From Deltaproteobacteria bacterium UBA6967 (GTDB lineage: Bacteria; SAR324; NAC60-12): 15,216 nucleotides of DNA. The stretch lies in the NCBI GenBank assembly GCA_002450295.1, contig DJYX01000067.1, positions 1 through 15,216 on the forward strand. Direction: 5' to 3'. This document shows, piece after piece, positions 1-8,813 of the stretch. Under the pieces are notes generated by a model. The model saw only the letters and a program-made list of their open reading frames with translations, made no database searches and was not told where the DNA came from. Numbering within the stretch: position 1 is the first letter of the stretch; each line of letters begins with the position of its first letter. The position numbers and the translations under genes were made by a program.

Positions 1-456
<456 letters not shown>

Positions 457-473
457 TTAGCGGGAGGATTGAA

Positions 474-755
474 TCAGAGGACGCCGAGAATGTCATCTTC
501 ACGCATGATCAGATAATCCTGACCATCTACCTTGACTTCGGTGCCGCCGTACTTGCTGAAAAGAACGCGATCACCAGCTTTCACATCTGGCTCAATCACA
601 TTGCCATTGTCCAGACGCTTGCCCTTACCGACAGCAACGACTTCACCTTCTTGTGGCTTCTCCTTAGCGGTGTCTGGAATGATGATACCGCCGGAGGTCT
701 TCTCTTCCGCCTCAATGCGTTTCACCAAAATGCGATCTTGCAGTGGACGAATCAT
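474..755 (-). CDS. groES: Co-chaperonin GroES (10 kDa)
   Basis: GroES is the heptameric lid of the GroEL chamber. The 93-residue product is close to the usual family length of about 95. It starts [13 protein letters not shown], has the GroEL-contacting mobile loop around residues 17-34 (EEKT...GGIIIPDTA), the GKGKR segment near 44-48, and the conserved C-terminal [13 protein letters not shown]. The start ATG at 755 follows a strong AAAGGAGA Shine-Dalgarno sequence. It is the first gene of the groES-groEL operon. The 5' leader of about 70 bases contains one CIRCE element, so the gene is very probably repressed by HrcA and induced by heat or protein-folding stress; no hrcA gene is in the window. 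Confidence 0.98.
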   Translation of the reverse strand: MIRPLQDRILVKRIEAEEKTSGGIIIPDTAKEKPQEGEVVAVGKGKRLDNGNVIEPDVKAGDRVLFSKYGGTEVKVDGQDYLIMREDDILGVL

Positions 756-806
756 GGTTCTCCTTTTGCGAACGATTTTAAGGTTAGCTCCAAGTGAATG
801 CCAGTA

Positions 807-833
807 TTAGCATTCGGTTGAAGTGAGTGCTAA
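807..833 (-). promoter_or_regulatory. CIRCE element 1 (HrcA operator), promoter-proximal
   Basis: On the plus strand the sequence reads TTAGCATTC, nine bases, GAGTGCTAA. The CIRCE consensus is TTAGCACTC-N9-GAGTGCTAA, so one arm is perfect and the other has a single mismatch, with exact N9 spacing. It lies just downstream of the candidate -10 box (835-840), covering the expected transcription start of groES. This is the standard position for HrcA repression. Confidence 0.93.
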
Positions 834-834
834 A

Positions 835-863
835 AACTTATCCAAGCCAGTTTGAGAAATCAA
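835..863 (-). promoter_or_regulatory. Probable groES-groEL promoter (sigma-70 type)
   Basis: On the minus strand a -35 candidate TTGATT (858-863) is separated by exactly 17 bases from a -10 candidate TAAGTT (835-840). The boxes match the consensus only partly, but their position between the two CIRCE elements strongly supports them. The start of transcription would fall near 828, inside CIRCE element 1, leaving a leader of about 70 bases before groES. Confidence 0.6.
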
Positions 864-870
864 GAGAAAA

Positions 871-897
871 ATAGCACTATCCATCAATGAGTGCTAA
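871..897 (-). promoter_or_regulatory. CIRCE element 2 (HrcA operator), upstream of the -35
   Basis: The plus strand reads ATAGCACTA, nine bases, GAGTGCTAA. One arm is a perfect CIRCE half-site and the other has two mismatches, again with N9 spacing. It begins seven bases upstream of the candidate -35 box, so the promoter is bracketed by two operators whose starts are 64 bases apart, about six helical turns. This suggests cooperative binding or looping by HrcA, but that is inference. Confidence 0.88.
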
Positions 898-959
898 TCA
901 TTCCAATTCGAATGAAGACGATCTTGAAGAAAACGGATTATCCAACAACTGTGGAATGG

Positions 960-990
960 CAGAGGCTCTTTGCTAGAGAAAAAGCCTCTG
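960..990 (-). terminator. Hairpin after yejA-like gene, possible terminator
   Basis: A perfect 8-base inverted repeat (CAGAGGCT at 960-967, AGCCTCTG at 983-990, 15-base loop) begins 23 bases past the stop codon of the yejA-like gene. On the minus-strand transcript the stem is not followed by a U run, so it may be a weak or factor-assisted terminator or an RNA 3'-end stabiliser rather than a classical intrinsic terminator. Confidence 0.4.
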
Positions 991-1013
991 ATCTGTGGTC
1001 TTAGGAGGTGTGG

Positions 1014-2846
1014 TTAGTTTTTGTTCTGGCTGTCAACCTTGGCAGCTTTGGTTGGGTCTTCCCACCAGGTCAGCAGTCCAAGACCATACTTGGGTGTGAT
1101 CGCGGGGCGAGAGAATCGATTCCAGTAGCCCACTCGGAAATAGTTGATGTGCCAATGTGGAATCAGGTAGTGGTTCCAGAGCAAGGCTCGGTCAAGGGCT
1201 CTCGTACGAGTGATCAATTCCTGGCGATTTGGTGCAGCAATTAGCGATTCAACAAGTTGATCGACAGCTGGATTACGGATTCCCATCAGATTGCGGCTGC
1301 CTTCTAAATCCGCAGATTCCGAGTGCCAGAACTCGCGCTGTTCATTGCCAGGTGAGAGCGATTGTCCGACCACGGTGACAACCATGTCGAAATCGAAGCT
1401 ACGTAGGCGGTTGACATATTGTGAGGGGTCCACGACTCGCACGCTCATGTCAATTCCCAAACGCTCCAAATTTTTCTTGAAGGGCAGTACGATGCGCTCG
1501 AAAGCTGGAGAAACCAGCAGGATTTCAAAGCTGAAGGATTCGCCGGCGTTGTTGACGCGCTTGCGACTATTAGCATCTACTTGCCAGCCAGCAGCGCTTA
1601 GTAGCGCACCAGCTTGACGCAATTGGGAACGTAAATTCCCGGATCCATCACTGACTGGAACCCTAAATTCCGTAGTAAAAACTTCTGGAGGTAGCTGATC
1701 CTTCAGGGGTTCTAGATACTTTAGCTCTGCTTCTGAAGGTAGGCCGGAGGAAGCCATTTCAGAGTTGGTGTAGTAGCTAGTACTTCTGCGATACTGGCCA
1801 TAGAAGAGGTTCTGATTGCTCCATTCAAAATCGAAAGCATAGCCCAGTGCTTCCCGAACTCGAGCGTCCTGGAAGATGGGTCGTCTCAAGTTATATGCGA
1901 AGCCTTGCATTCCACGGGGAAGTTCGTGGTGAATCTCTTCCTTAATGATCAATTGTTGTTCGTATTTGGGGCCATTGTACATCGTGGCCCAGTCTTTGGA
2001 GGTGTTTTCTTGGCGGAAGTTGTACTCACCGGCGTTAAAGGCTTCTAGAGCAACAGTGCTGTCGCGGTAGTAGTCGTAACGAATGCGGTCAAAGTTGTAA
2101 TGGCCACGTTGCGCAGGTCGATCTTTACCCCAATAGTCTGGCACACGTTCGTAGGTAATTGTCTTGCCTGCTTCGAACTCGGCAATGCGGTAAGGACCAC
2201 TTCCCAAGGGAGGTTCCAGCGTTGACTCTCCAAAGTCTCGATTCTCCCAATAGTGCTGTGGAAGCACTGGGAGTTGGCCGACAATCAAAGGTAATTCCTG
2301 GTTAGTGCTATCCCCGAAGTCAAAGCGTACTCGTCCTTCACCAAGATCAGTCACAGACTGCACATCTTTGTAATATTTCTTGTAAAAGGGATCACCTTTC
2401 TCTAACAGTGAGTTGAAGGTGAAAATCACATCGGCAGGCTTGACTGATGCTCCATCATGGAACTTGGCATCTGGGTGCAGATGGAAAATCACAAAGGATC
2501 GGTCTTCAGGCATCTGAACATGTGCTGCGAGGAGGCCATATTCGGTGAAAGGCTCATCCTGCGAACTAATCATTAGGGTTTCATAGATCAGCCCGATATC
2601 CTCAGCACCGACACCTTTCGGAATGAAAGGGTGAAAACTGTCGTAGGTGCCAATCACGCTCTGATGAAGTTGGCCTCCTTTGGGTGCGTTTGGGTTCGCA
2701 TATTCGAAGTGGGTGAAGTCCGCTGAATATTTAGGTTCACCATTCATGGCCAGTGCATGGCGTAATGGTAATTCTTCGTTGGCAGCAACCGAGCTGACCC
2801 ACAAAAACGATAGGGCACAGAATCCCCAGCAGAGTAGTCGCTTCAT
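1014..2846 (-). CDS. YejA-like periplasmic peptide/microcin C-type ABC transporter substrate-binding protein
   Basis: The 610-residue product is an extracellular solute-binding protein of family 5 (SBP_bac_5, OppA/DppA fold) that would capture peptides in the periplasm for an ABC importer. A signal peptide is seen: MKR, a hydrophobic core, and a likely cleavage after VAA at residue 22. The segments EPKYSADFTHFEYANPNAPKGG (near residues 37-58), KDWATMYNGP and ELPRGMQGFAYNLRRPIFQD are characteristic of the YejA subgroup, known in E. coli for uptake of microcin C and oligopeptides. The ATG at 2846 has a GGAGAA site seven bases upstream. No yejB, yejE or yejF homologue is adjacent: groES lies downstream with its own promoter and lon is divergent upstream. 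The true ligand is unknown and the partner transporter must be encoded elsewhere. Confidence 0.92.
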   Translation of the reverse strand: MKRLLCWGFCALSFLWVSSVAANEELPLRHALAMNGEPKYSADFTHFEYANPNAPKGGQLHQSVIGTYDSFHPFIPKGVGAEDIGLIYETLMISSQDEPFTEYGLLAAHVQMPEDRSFVIFHLHPDAKFHDGASVKPADVIFTFNSLLEKGDPFYKKYYKDVQSVTDLGEGRVRFDFGDSTNQELPLIVGQLPVLPQHYWENRDFGESTLEPPLGSGPYRIAEFEAGKTITYERVPDYWGKDRPAQRGHYNFDRIRYDYYRDSTVALEAFNAGEYNFRQENTSKDWATMYNGPKYEQQLIIKEEIHHELPRGMQGFAYNLRRPIFQDARVREALGYAFDFEWSNQNLFYGQYRRSTSYYTNSEMASSGLPSEAELKYLEPLKDQLPPEVFTTEFRVPVSDGSGNLRSQLRQAGALLSAAGWQVDANSRKRVNNAGESFSFEILLVSPAFERIVLPFKKNLERLGIDMSVRVVDPSQYVNRLRSFDFDMVVTVVGQSLSPGNEQREFWHSESADLEGSRNLMGIRNPAVDQLVESLIAAPNRQELITRTRALDRALLWNHYLIPHWHINYFRVGYWNRFSRPAITPKYGLGLLTWWEDPTKAAKVDSQNKN

Positions 2847-2890
2847 AGTAGTTCTCCATATTGAAAACTTAGCAAAATCAGTAGAAAATT

Positions 2891-2919
2891 ACTTTATCGG
2901 CTTGCTGGGGGAATGTCGA
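2891..2919 (-). promoter_or_regulatory. Candidate promoter of the yejA-like gene
   Basis: On the minus strand TCGACA (2914-2919, five of six matches to TTGACA) lies 17 bases from TAAAGT (2891-2896, four of six matches to TATAAT). This gives a leader of about 40 bases before the ATG at 2846. A perfect 7-base inverted repeat, TTTATCG (2893-2899) and CGATAAA (2917-2923), overlaps both boxes and might be an operator. The call rests on pattern matching only. Confidence 0.35.
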
Positions 2920-2960
2920 TAAAACAATGCAACTCATGATCAGTGACTGAATTCCAGAAC

Positions 2961-2992
2961 TTGTTCCTTAAGCATATTTTCTCTAATATAAT
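2961..2992 (+). promoter_or_regulatory. Candidate lon promoter
   Basis: A perfect TATAAT -10 box lies at 2987-2992 in an AT-rich stretch, 45 bases before the lon start. The -35 is poor: TTCCTT at 2964-2969 at 17-base spacing, or CTTGTT at 2960-2965 at longer spacing. No heat-shock sigma-32 -10 (CCCCAT-like) and no CIRCE half-site is visible, so lon seems to be driven by the housekeeping sigma factor, possibly with an activator. An 11-base palindrome, TCAGTGACTGA (2940-2950), just upstream could be a binding site. Confidence 0.45.
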
Positions 2993-3036
2993 AAGTCTTT
3001 CTAATCAATCTTGAGTCCTTCAACCGAGACAGTTCC

Positions 3037-5433
3037 ATGTTTGTTGCGAACGCTGAGATCAGAACCGTGCCGATGCTCCCAATGCGGGAAGAAGTCATTT
3101 TTCCAGGGATGACTACACCTTTTTTCGTAGGCCGAAAAGCTTCGATGGAAGCCTTGGACCGTGCGCTTAGCGAAGATCGTCATATTTTTGTTGTTACTCA
3201 GCGCAATCCAAATGTCGAGAGCCCAAAACAGTCAGATCTTTACGAGTATGGTGTTCTTGGGAAAGTGTTACAGGTAATGCGGTTGCCAAATGGAACGGTC
3301 AAGGCCCTCTTCGAGGGAGAGCAGCGAGCACAGCTCCTCGAGAGCAGTTTGGAGCGTAATGAATACCTGGCTAGAATTCGTCTGATTGAACTGGAAGAAG
3401 GGGAGGAAGACGGCATGCGGAGCCTGGTAGATGATGTTCGGAAGATGTTCGATGAATACACTAAATTGGTAAAAAATAAGGCTCGAGAGGAAGCTCGCAA
3501 ACGCCTGCAGAAAGCTTCATCTTTTTTAGTAGCCGATCTGATTGCCCCGGTTTTGGATATTGGTAGAGAGCAGAAACAACAGCTCCTCGAAGCCCTTGAA
3601 CTTCGTCATCGCCTTGAACTTGTGCGTCAATTTATGAGAAGCGAGTTGGAGATCAACCGCTTGGAAGATAAACTGAAAAAGCAGGTGGAAGAGCAAATTT
3701 CTCGCTCGCAGAAAGAAACTTACCTGCAGGATCAACTACGTTCCATTCAGAAAGAATTAGGCCAAGCCGACGATGGGCAGACAGAGTCGGAGGAAATGGA
3801 TCAAAAGATTACAGAAGCAAAAATGCCTGAGGGTGTGGAGGAAGAGGCTCGTAAGGAACTGAAAAAATTACAGATGATGTCGCCACTGTCCTCCGAAGCT
3901 AACGTGGTTCGGAATTATCTGGAGTGGCTCGTCTCTATGCCTTGGAGCAAGAAGACCCAAGATAACTTTGATCTGATTCGTGCGCAGAAAATCTTGGATG
4001 AGGATCACTATGGACTGGAGAAGGTCAAGGAGCGCATCGTCGAATATCTTGCGGTAGCTCACCTGCGAGGTTCTTTGAAAGGGCCGATCATCTGTTTGAC
4101 TGGTCCTCCAGGAGTGGGTAAGACGTCATTGGCAAAGTCAATTGCAAGAGCGTTGGATCGAAAATTTGTCAGGATGAGCCTGGGAGGCGTGCGTGACGAG
4201 GCAGAGATCCGTGGTCACCGTAGAACATACATCGGTGCCTTACCAGGGAAGATCATCCAGTCTTTACGCAAGGCGAGTAGCAATAATCCAGTACTGTTGA
4301 TTGATGAGATCGATAAACTCTACCAAAGCGTGATCAGTGATCCTTCAGCAGCCATGCTTGAAGTTTTGGATCCAGAACAAAACAACACCTTCACGGATCA
4401 CTACCTGGAAGTTGAATACGATTTGTCAGACGTACTGTTCATCTGTACGGCCAATTCTACTCAGCAGATCACTGCTCCTTTGCTGGACCGGATGGAGGTG
4501 ATTCGCTTGTCGGGTTATACTGAACTGGAGAAAGTTCGAATCGCAGAAGATTTTATCATTCCAAGACAACGAAAACTGCACGGTTTGATAGCCGAACAGT
4601 TACGTTTCCGCAAGGCTGCGGTGGAAGAAGTGATCCGAAGCTATACTCGTGAGGCCGGTGTGCGTAATCTGGAGCGGGAACTTGGCAAGATTTGTCGGAA
4701 AGTAGTCACCCAGTTGGTTCGTTCTGAAGAGAAGAAGAACATGATGGTGACGCCGAAATTGGTACACAAGTGCTTGGGAGTGCCACACCCACCGAGGGAT
4801 CGCAAGAATGATCACAACGAGGTGGGCGTAGCAATGGGCTTAGGTGTCACTTCACTGGGCGGAGAAACCATGCTGGTGGAAGTTGGACTGATGCCGGGAG
4901 GTGGTAAATTGTCCCTGACTGGTAAATTGGGTGATGTGATGCAGGAGTCTGCCAAAGCTGCATATTCATGGGTACGCAGCAATGCGGAGTCACTTCGCAT
5001 CGATCATAAGCTCTTCAAAAAGCGAGATCTACATATTCACTTGCCGGAAGGAGCGACTCCCAAAGATGGTCCGTCTGCTGGGTTGCCGTTGATTACAGCA
5101 ATTGTTAGTGCTTTTACCCAGATCCCAGTTCGCAACGAAGTAGCGATGACGGGTGAGATCACTCTCCGGGGACATGTCACAGAAATAGGTGGGTTGAAGG
5201 AGAAACTACTAGCTGCTCGTCGGGGCATGTTTTCAACGGTTGTAATCCCTGTGGAAAATGAGAAAGATCTGGCTGAAATTCCAGCTGAAATTACAGATGG
5301 ACTGCGGATTCGAGCGGTATATAACGTGAATGACGCCCTTAACATTGCCTTGGAACATCACCCAGCCTTGCTTGAGGTACCAACCACTGCCGGAGAAGAA
5401 CTTCCGACAGATGGTACTGAAACGGTTGCCTGA
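3037..5433 (+). CDS. lon: ATP-dependent protease Lon (La, family S16)
   Basis: Lon is a cytoplasmic hexameric AAA+ serine protease that degrades misfolded and short-lived regulatory proteins. The 798-residue protein matches the usual length (E. coli 784). It has an N-terminal substrate-binding domain (about 10-200), a coiled-coil linker (about 200-250), the Walker A motif GPPGVGKT at 356-363, and Walker B LLIDE at 420-424. The C-terminal protease domain has the catalytic Ser680 in PKDGPSAG and Lys723 in GGLKEKL, the Ser-Lys dyad. Residue numbering follows E. coli Lon almost exactly. The ATG at 3037 precedes the expected PMLPMREEVIFPGM strand, but only a weak ribosome binding site is visible. 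A later in-frame ATG at 3073 would cut into the domain and is less likely. thrS follows after 48 bases with no terminator. Confidence 0.98.
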   Translation: MFVANAEIRTVPMLPMREEVIFPGMTTPFFVGRKASMEALDRALSEDRHIFVVTQRNPNVESPKQSDLYEYGVLGKVLQVMRLPNGTVKALFEGEQRAQLLESSLERNEYLARIRLIELEEGEEDGMRSLVDDVRKMFDEYTKLVKNKAREEARKRLQKASSFLVADLIAPVLDIGREQKQQLLEALELRHRLELVRQFMRSELEINRLEDKLKKQVEEQISRSQKETYLQDQLRSIQKELGQADDGQTESEEMDQKITEAKMPEGVEEEARKELKKLQMMSPLSSEANVVRNYLEWLVSMPWSKKTQDNFDLIRAQKILDEDHYGLEKVKERIVEYLAVAHLRGSLKGPIICLTGPPGVGKTSLAKSIARALDRKFVRMSLGGVRDEAEIRGHRRTYIGALPGKIIQSLRKASSNNPVLLIDEIDKLYQSVISDPSAAMLEVLDPEQNNTFTDHYLEVEYDLSDVLFICTANSTQQITAPLLDRMEVIRLSGYTELEKVRIAEDFIIPRQRKLHGLIAEQLRFRKAAVEEVIRSYTREAGVRNLERELGKICRKVVTQLVRSEEKKNMMVTPKLVHKCLGVPHPPRDRKNDHNEVGVAMGLGVTSLGGETMLVEVGLMPGGGKLSLTGKLGDVMQESAKAAYSWVRSNAESLRIDHKLFKKRDLHIHLPEGATPKDGPSAGLPLITAIVSAFTQIPVRNEVAMTGEITLRGHVTEIGGLKEKLLAARRGMFSTVVIPVENEKDLAEIPAEITDGLRIRAVYNVNDALNIALEHHPALLEVPTTAGEELPTDGTETVA

Positions 5434-5481
5434 CCAGATCACAACGATATTTTCCCCAATAGCCCGCAATAATATTTTTCC

Positions 5482-7425
5482 ATGATTGAAGTTTTCTTGC
5501 CCGATGGTTCATCCCGTCAATTGCCTGAAGGTGCTACAGGATTGGACCTGGCTAACAGCATCGGTCGCCGCTTAGCACAAGATGCAGTGGCTGTTCGTAT
5601 CAATGAACAGCTTAGTGATATTTATCTAGAATTGCCCAATCAGGCACAGATCGAAATTGTAACACGAACTCAGCCCGATGGCGTAGAGTTGCTGCGCCAT
5701 GATGCGGCACATGTGATGGCCCAGGCTGTTAAAGAACTCTACCCAGAAACTCAGGTCACTATTGGTCCGGTGATTGAGAATGGGTTCTATTATGATTTTG
5801 CTCGTGAAGAGTCTTTCACTCCTGATGATTTGGAACGGATTGAAGACCGGATGCGAGAGTTAGTGAAAGAAGATATCTCTATTCAAAGAGAGGTCTGGGA
5901 GCGGGACGTAGCGATCACTTTTTTTGAAGAGCAAGGAGAGACTTACAAGGCACAAATCATTCGTGATCTCCCAGAAGATGAGGTGATCTCCCTCTATCGC
6001 CAGGGAGAGTTCATCGACTTATGTCGAGGGCCCCACCTACCTTCAACAGGCCGTTTGGGGCAGGGCTTTAAGTTAATGAAACTGGCAGGAGCCTATTGGC
6101 GTGGGAAGTCTGAGAACGCGATGCTTCAACGCATCTATGGCACCGCTTGGTCCAATGAGAAAGAACTCAATGGCTATCTGCATCAACTGGAGGAAGCAGA
6201 GCGGCGAGATCATCGACGACTTGGTCGTGAGATGGGGTTGTTTCATTTCCAAGACGAGGCTTTGGGATCTGTATTCTGGCATCCAAAGGGCTGGACGTTG
6301 TACAGAATTTGTGAGCAGTACATGCGTCAGCGGTTGGAAAAAGCAGGCTATGTAGAGGTTAAGACCCCACAGTTAGTGGACCGATTGCTCTGGGAGAAAT
6401 CAGGCCATTGGGAAAAATTTCGGGAGCATATGTTCATTGCCGAAGTGGATGAAGGTGGCAAAGGACATAGCGAGGATCAGCGCTCTTTGGCTCTCAAACC
6501 TATGAACTGTCCAGGGCATGTGCAGATCTTCCGCCAGGGGATCAAGAGCTACCGTGACCTGCCGTTACGTCTTGCCGAGTTTGGTTCTTGCCATCGTTAT
6601 GAACCACATGGAGCGCTACACGGGTTGATGCGCGTACGTGCTTTTACTCAGGATGATGCGCACATCTTCTGCACAGAGAGCCAGATTGAAGGAGAAACCA
6701 AGGCTTTTATTGAATTGCTCTCGACAATCTACCAGGACTTTGGCTTCGAAAGTTTCCACGTAAAATTTTCAGACCGACCTGAGGTTCGTGCTGGTTCTGA
6801 TGAGATTTGGGATCGTGCAGAATCAGCGCTGCTAGCAGCAACAAGAACTGCTGGTCAGGATTACACTCTGAATCCAGGAGAAGGTGCCTTCTATGGGCCA
6901 AAACTAGAGTTCGTGTTGCGTGATGCAATCGGTCGGGATTGGCAATGTGGAACTCTGCAAGTGGATTTTGTTTTGCCAGAACGCCTGGATGCAAGCTATG
7001 TCGCAGAAGATGGACAGCGTTATCGACCTGTGATGCTGCACCGTGCGATTCTTGGTTCCTTTGAGAGGTTTTTGGGTATTTTGGTTGAACAGTTTGCCGG
7101 ACGCTTCCCACTGTGGCTGGCTCCGACACAGGCTGTCTTGGCAACGATCGTCACAGAAGCCAATGACTATGCACTGGATTTGCAAAACCAACTATTGGCT
7201 GCGGGCCTGCGCGCTGAGGTTGATTTGCGCAATGAGAAAATTAGCTACAAAGTTCGAGAACACAGCCTACAGAAAGTGCCGGTACTACTAGCACTAGGAA
7301 GACGAGAGGCCGAAGAAAAAACTGTGACGGTTCGGCGACTAGGTTCTAAAGAGCAACAGACGTTACTCTTCGAAGATTTTTTAGTTCAATTGCAAGCGGA
7401 ATCGACACCACCAGCTTTGCGATAA
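5482..7425 (+). CDS. thrS: Threonyl-tRNA synthetase
   Basis: This cytoplasmic class II enzyme attaches threonine to tRNA-Thr and edits mischarged serine. The 647 residues are full length (E. coli 642). Domains in order: TGS (1-62, [20 protein letters not shown]); editing domain with H73-x3-H77 and C181/H185 in DLCRGPHL; catalytic core with zinc ligands C343 (MNCPGH), H394 (DDAHIFC) and H520 (MLHRAILGS), and motif 2 around [20 protein letters not shown]; then the C-terminal anticodon-binding domain. All expected catalytic, zinc and editing residues are present. The start is fixed by the TGS domain, yet no Shine-Dalgarno sequence precedes it, so translation may be inefficient or rely on other signals. 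The context is unusual: thrS more often precedes infC-rpmI-rplT, but here it sits between lon and an unknown gene. Confidence 0.98.
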   Translation: MIEVFLPDGSSRQLPEGATGLDLANSIGRRLAQDAVAVRINEQLSDIYLELPNQAQIEIVTRTQPDGVELLRHDAAHVMAQAVKELYPETQVTIGPVIENGFYYDFAREESFTPDDLERIEDRMRELVKEDISIQREVWERDVAITFFEEQGETYKAQIIRDLPEDEVISLYRQGEFIDLCRGPHLPSTGRLGQGFKLMKLAGAYWRGKSENAMLQRIYGTAWSNEKELNGYLHQLEEAERRDHRRLGREMGLFHFQDEALGSVFWHPKGWTLYRICEQYMRQRLEKAGYVEVKTPQLVDRLLWEKSGHWEKFREHMFIAEVDEGGKGHSEDQRSLALKPMNCPGHVQIFRQGIKSYRDLPLRLAEFGSCHRYEPHGALHGLMRVRAFTQDDAHIFCTESQIEGETKAFIELLSTIYQDFGFESFHVKFSDRPEVRAGSDEIWDRAESALLAATRTAGQDYTLNPGEGAFYGPKLEFVLRDAIGRDWQCGTLQVDFVLPERLDASYVAEDGQRYRPVMLHRAILGSFERFLGILVEQFAGRFPLWLAPTQAVLATIVTEANDYALDLQNQLLAAGLRAEVDLRNEKISYKVREHSLQKVPVLLALGRREAEEKTVTVRRLGSKEQQTLLFEDFLVQLQAESTPPALR

Positions 7426-7460
7426 AGCCAATTCCATACATGTGCTGAACATGAGGAAGT

Positions 7461-8813
7461 ATGCGAGAAGATACTGATTTTGATGATGATCTTCTGGATG
7501 AAGAAGGTGAAGGGGCCGGAGGGCCTGACGAGGATGCGATTCCGGAGAGTTTTGCCAAAGATCTAGCGACCCGAATGGTCGTTCTTTTTGAGAAAGAGGT
7601 AGATCCAAAAGCGGCAGCTGTCACGGTCTCTGACTTTGTTTACACCAGTACGAATACACTCAAGAAGCTTCCCTACTTCATTGATGCCCTCGAGATGCTG
7701 CTCGACAACGAGCAGACACAGCGTTTTGCAGCTCTCAGTTGGGTGGCTCTCATCAATGAAAGTGTCAACACGGAGGACTACGTTGGCTACGTACAGGACA
7801 TGCTCGACTACCTGTTGGAGTCTTTCTACAACATGGAGAAGTCAGACGTAGAGATTGGTGATCGCAAATTTTCGGGAACCAGTTATGTGATATGTGAGAT
7901 CTTCTCCAAGATGTTCGACATGAACAAAAATCATGGTGACGTCTGTTCCGAAATCTTTACGCTTCTGATTCGCAAGGAAATGGTCATTGAAGCTCAGGAA
8001 GATGCGGAGTATGAGGCTCGCAGTGGCCGTACAGGTTCTAAGAAGGCACGCAAGAAACGCCTGCGCCTTTATGATGAGGTCATCAACTATCTACAGGCTA
8101 AGTCACAGTTCAAGCAAAACCAGATGAGTTCGGAGAACCCATTCGAATTCCTTGGAGTGCTGGTCGAGAAACTGAAGGCTACGAAGCGTTATGTCTCCCA
8201 GGAAATTCTTAATGCGCGCGCAGCCGAGAAAAAGAAACAACTTGAGACAGAACTCCAGAATCGACTGGCTTCAGCAGAAGAGTTGGTGATGGGGGTTGAC
8301 AGTTTCACAGACGGCCTCGGGTTTTTCGTCAAAGAGCGCAAATATAACTTCAAGTTTTTGGCTGTGGAAAGAGTGCGTCTTGCTCTTCAGTTGACGGGTT
8401 CAATCATCGGTGCATGCTATTTCTTAATCGGATATTTGGGGATGTACGGGATTGATTGGGTGAACGGTACAGTGGTCTGTATCACGATGCTTCTGTTTTC
8501 TAGAATCATGACTTCTCGTAAGCGGTTTTCGGACTTCTATCCAAAAGATGTCAGTAAGGAGTTAGAGACCTGCTCAACAGGTTTCATTGATGTCTTTAAG
8601 CACATGTCCAGAGGACAACTGGAGCTTTTCCTGAGTAAGCAAATTCGCTTTGACCGAAATCAGGTCTATTTGAAGATGCTGCCCGAGTACGTCAAGTACC
8701 TTTACGCAATCATGCCGGATCGCAAGAGCATGTTGATGGACGTCAAAGAATTGTCGGGCCTGGTCGAGAGTATTGAGATTGATGTGTCTAAGAAACTGCG
8801 GGGCATGCTATGA
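7461..8813 (+). CDS. Uncharacterised acidic, double-membrane-segment protein, coupled to asnS
   Basis: I do not recognise this 450-residue protein. Visible parts: a strongly acidic disordered N-terminus (residues 1-27, rich in Asp, Glu and Gly); a helical region (30-180); a basic patch RTGSKKARKKRLR (190-202); a charged, probably coiled-coil stretch (about 238-275); two hydrophobic segments (about 306-328 and 332-347) forming a likely hairpin; and a soluble C-terminus (350-450). Positive charges flank both hydrophobic segments (RVR before, SRKR after), which suggests that both ends are cytoplasmic. The ATG at 7461 has a good GAGGAA site just upstream. It lies 35 bases after thrS and overlaps asnS by ATGA, so translation is probably coupled. 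A cytoplasmic-face membrane anchor or regulator is conceivable, but no function can be assigned. Confidence 0.9.
   Translation: MREDTDFDDDLLDEEGEGAGGPDEDAIPESFAKDLATRMVVLFEKEVDPKAAAVTVSDFVYTSTNTLKKLPYFIDALEMLLDNEQTQRFAALSWVALINESVNTEDYVGYVQDMLDYLLESFYNMEKSDVEIGDRKFSGTSYVICEIFSKMFDMNKNHGDVCSEIFTLLIRKEMVIEAQEDAEYEARSGRTGSKKARKKRLRLYDEVINYLQAKSQFKQNQMSSENPFEFLGVLVEKLKATKRYVSQEILNARAAEKKKQLETELQNRLASAEELVMGVDSFTDGLGFFVKERKYNFKFLAVERVRLALQLTGSIIGACYFLIGYLGMYGIDWVNGTVVCITMLLFSRIMTSRKRFSDFYPKDVSKELETCSTGFIDVFKHMSRGQLELFLSKQIRFDRNQVYLKMLPEYVKYLYAIMPDRKSMLMDVKELSGLVESIEIDVSKKLRGML

Noticed and set aside
6707..7191. Minus-strand frames of 145 and 95 codons inside thrS
   Set aside because: They are shadows of the conserved thrS coding sequence and their translations have no protein-like domain pattern.
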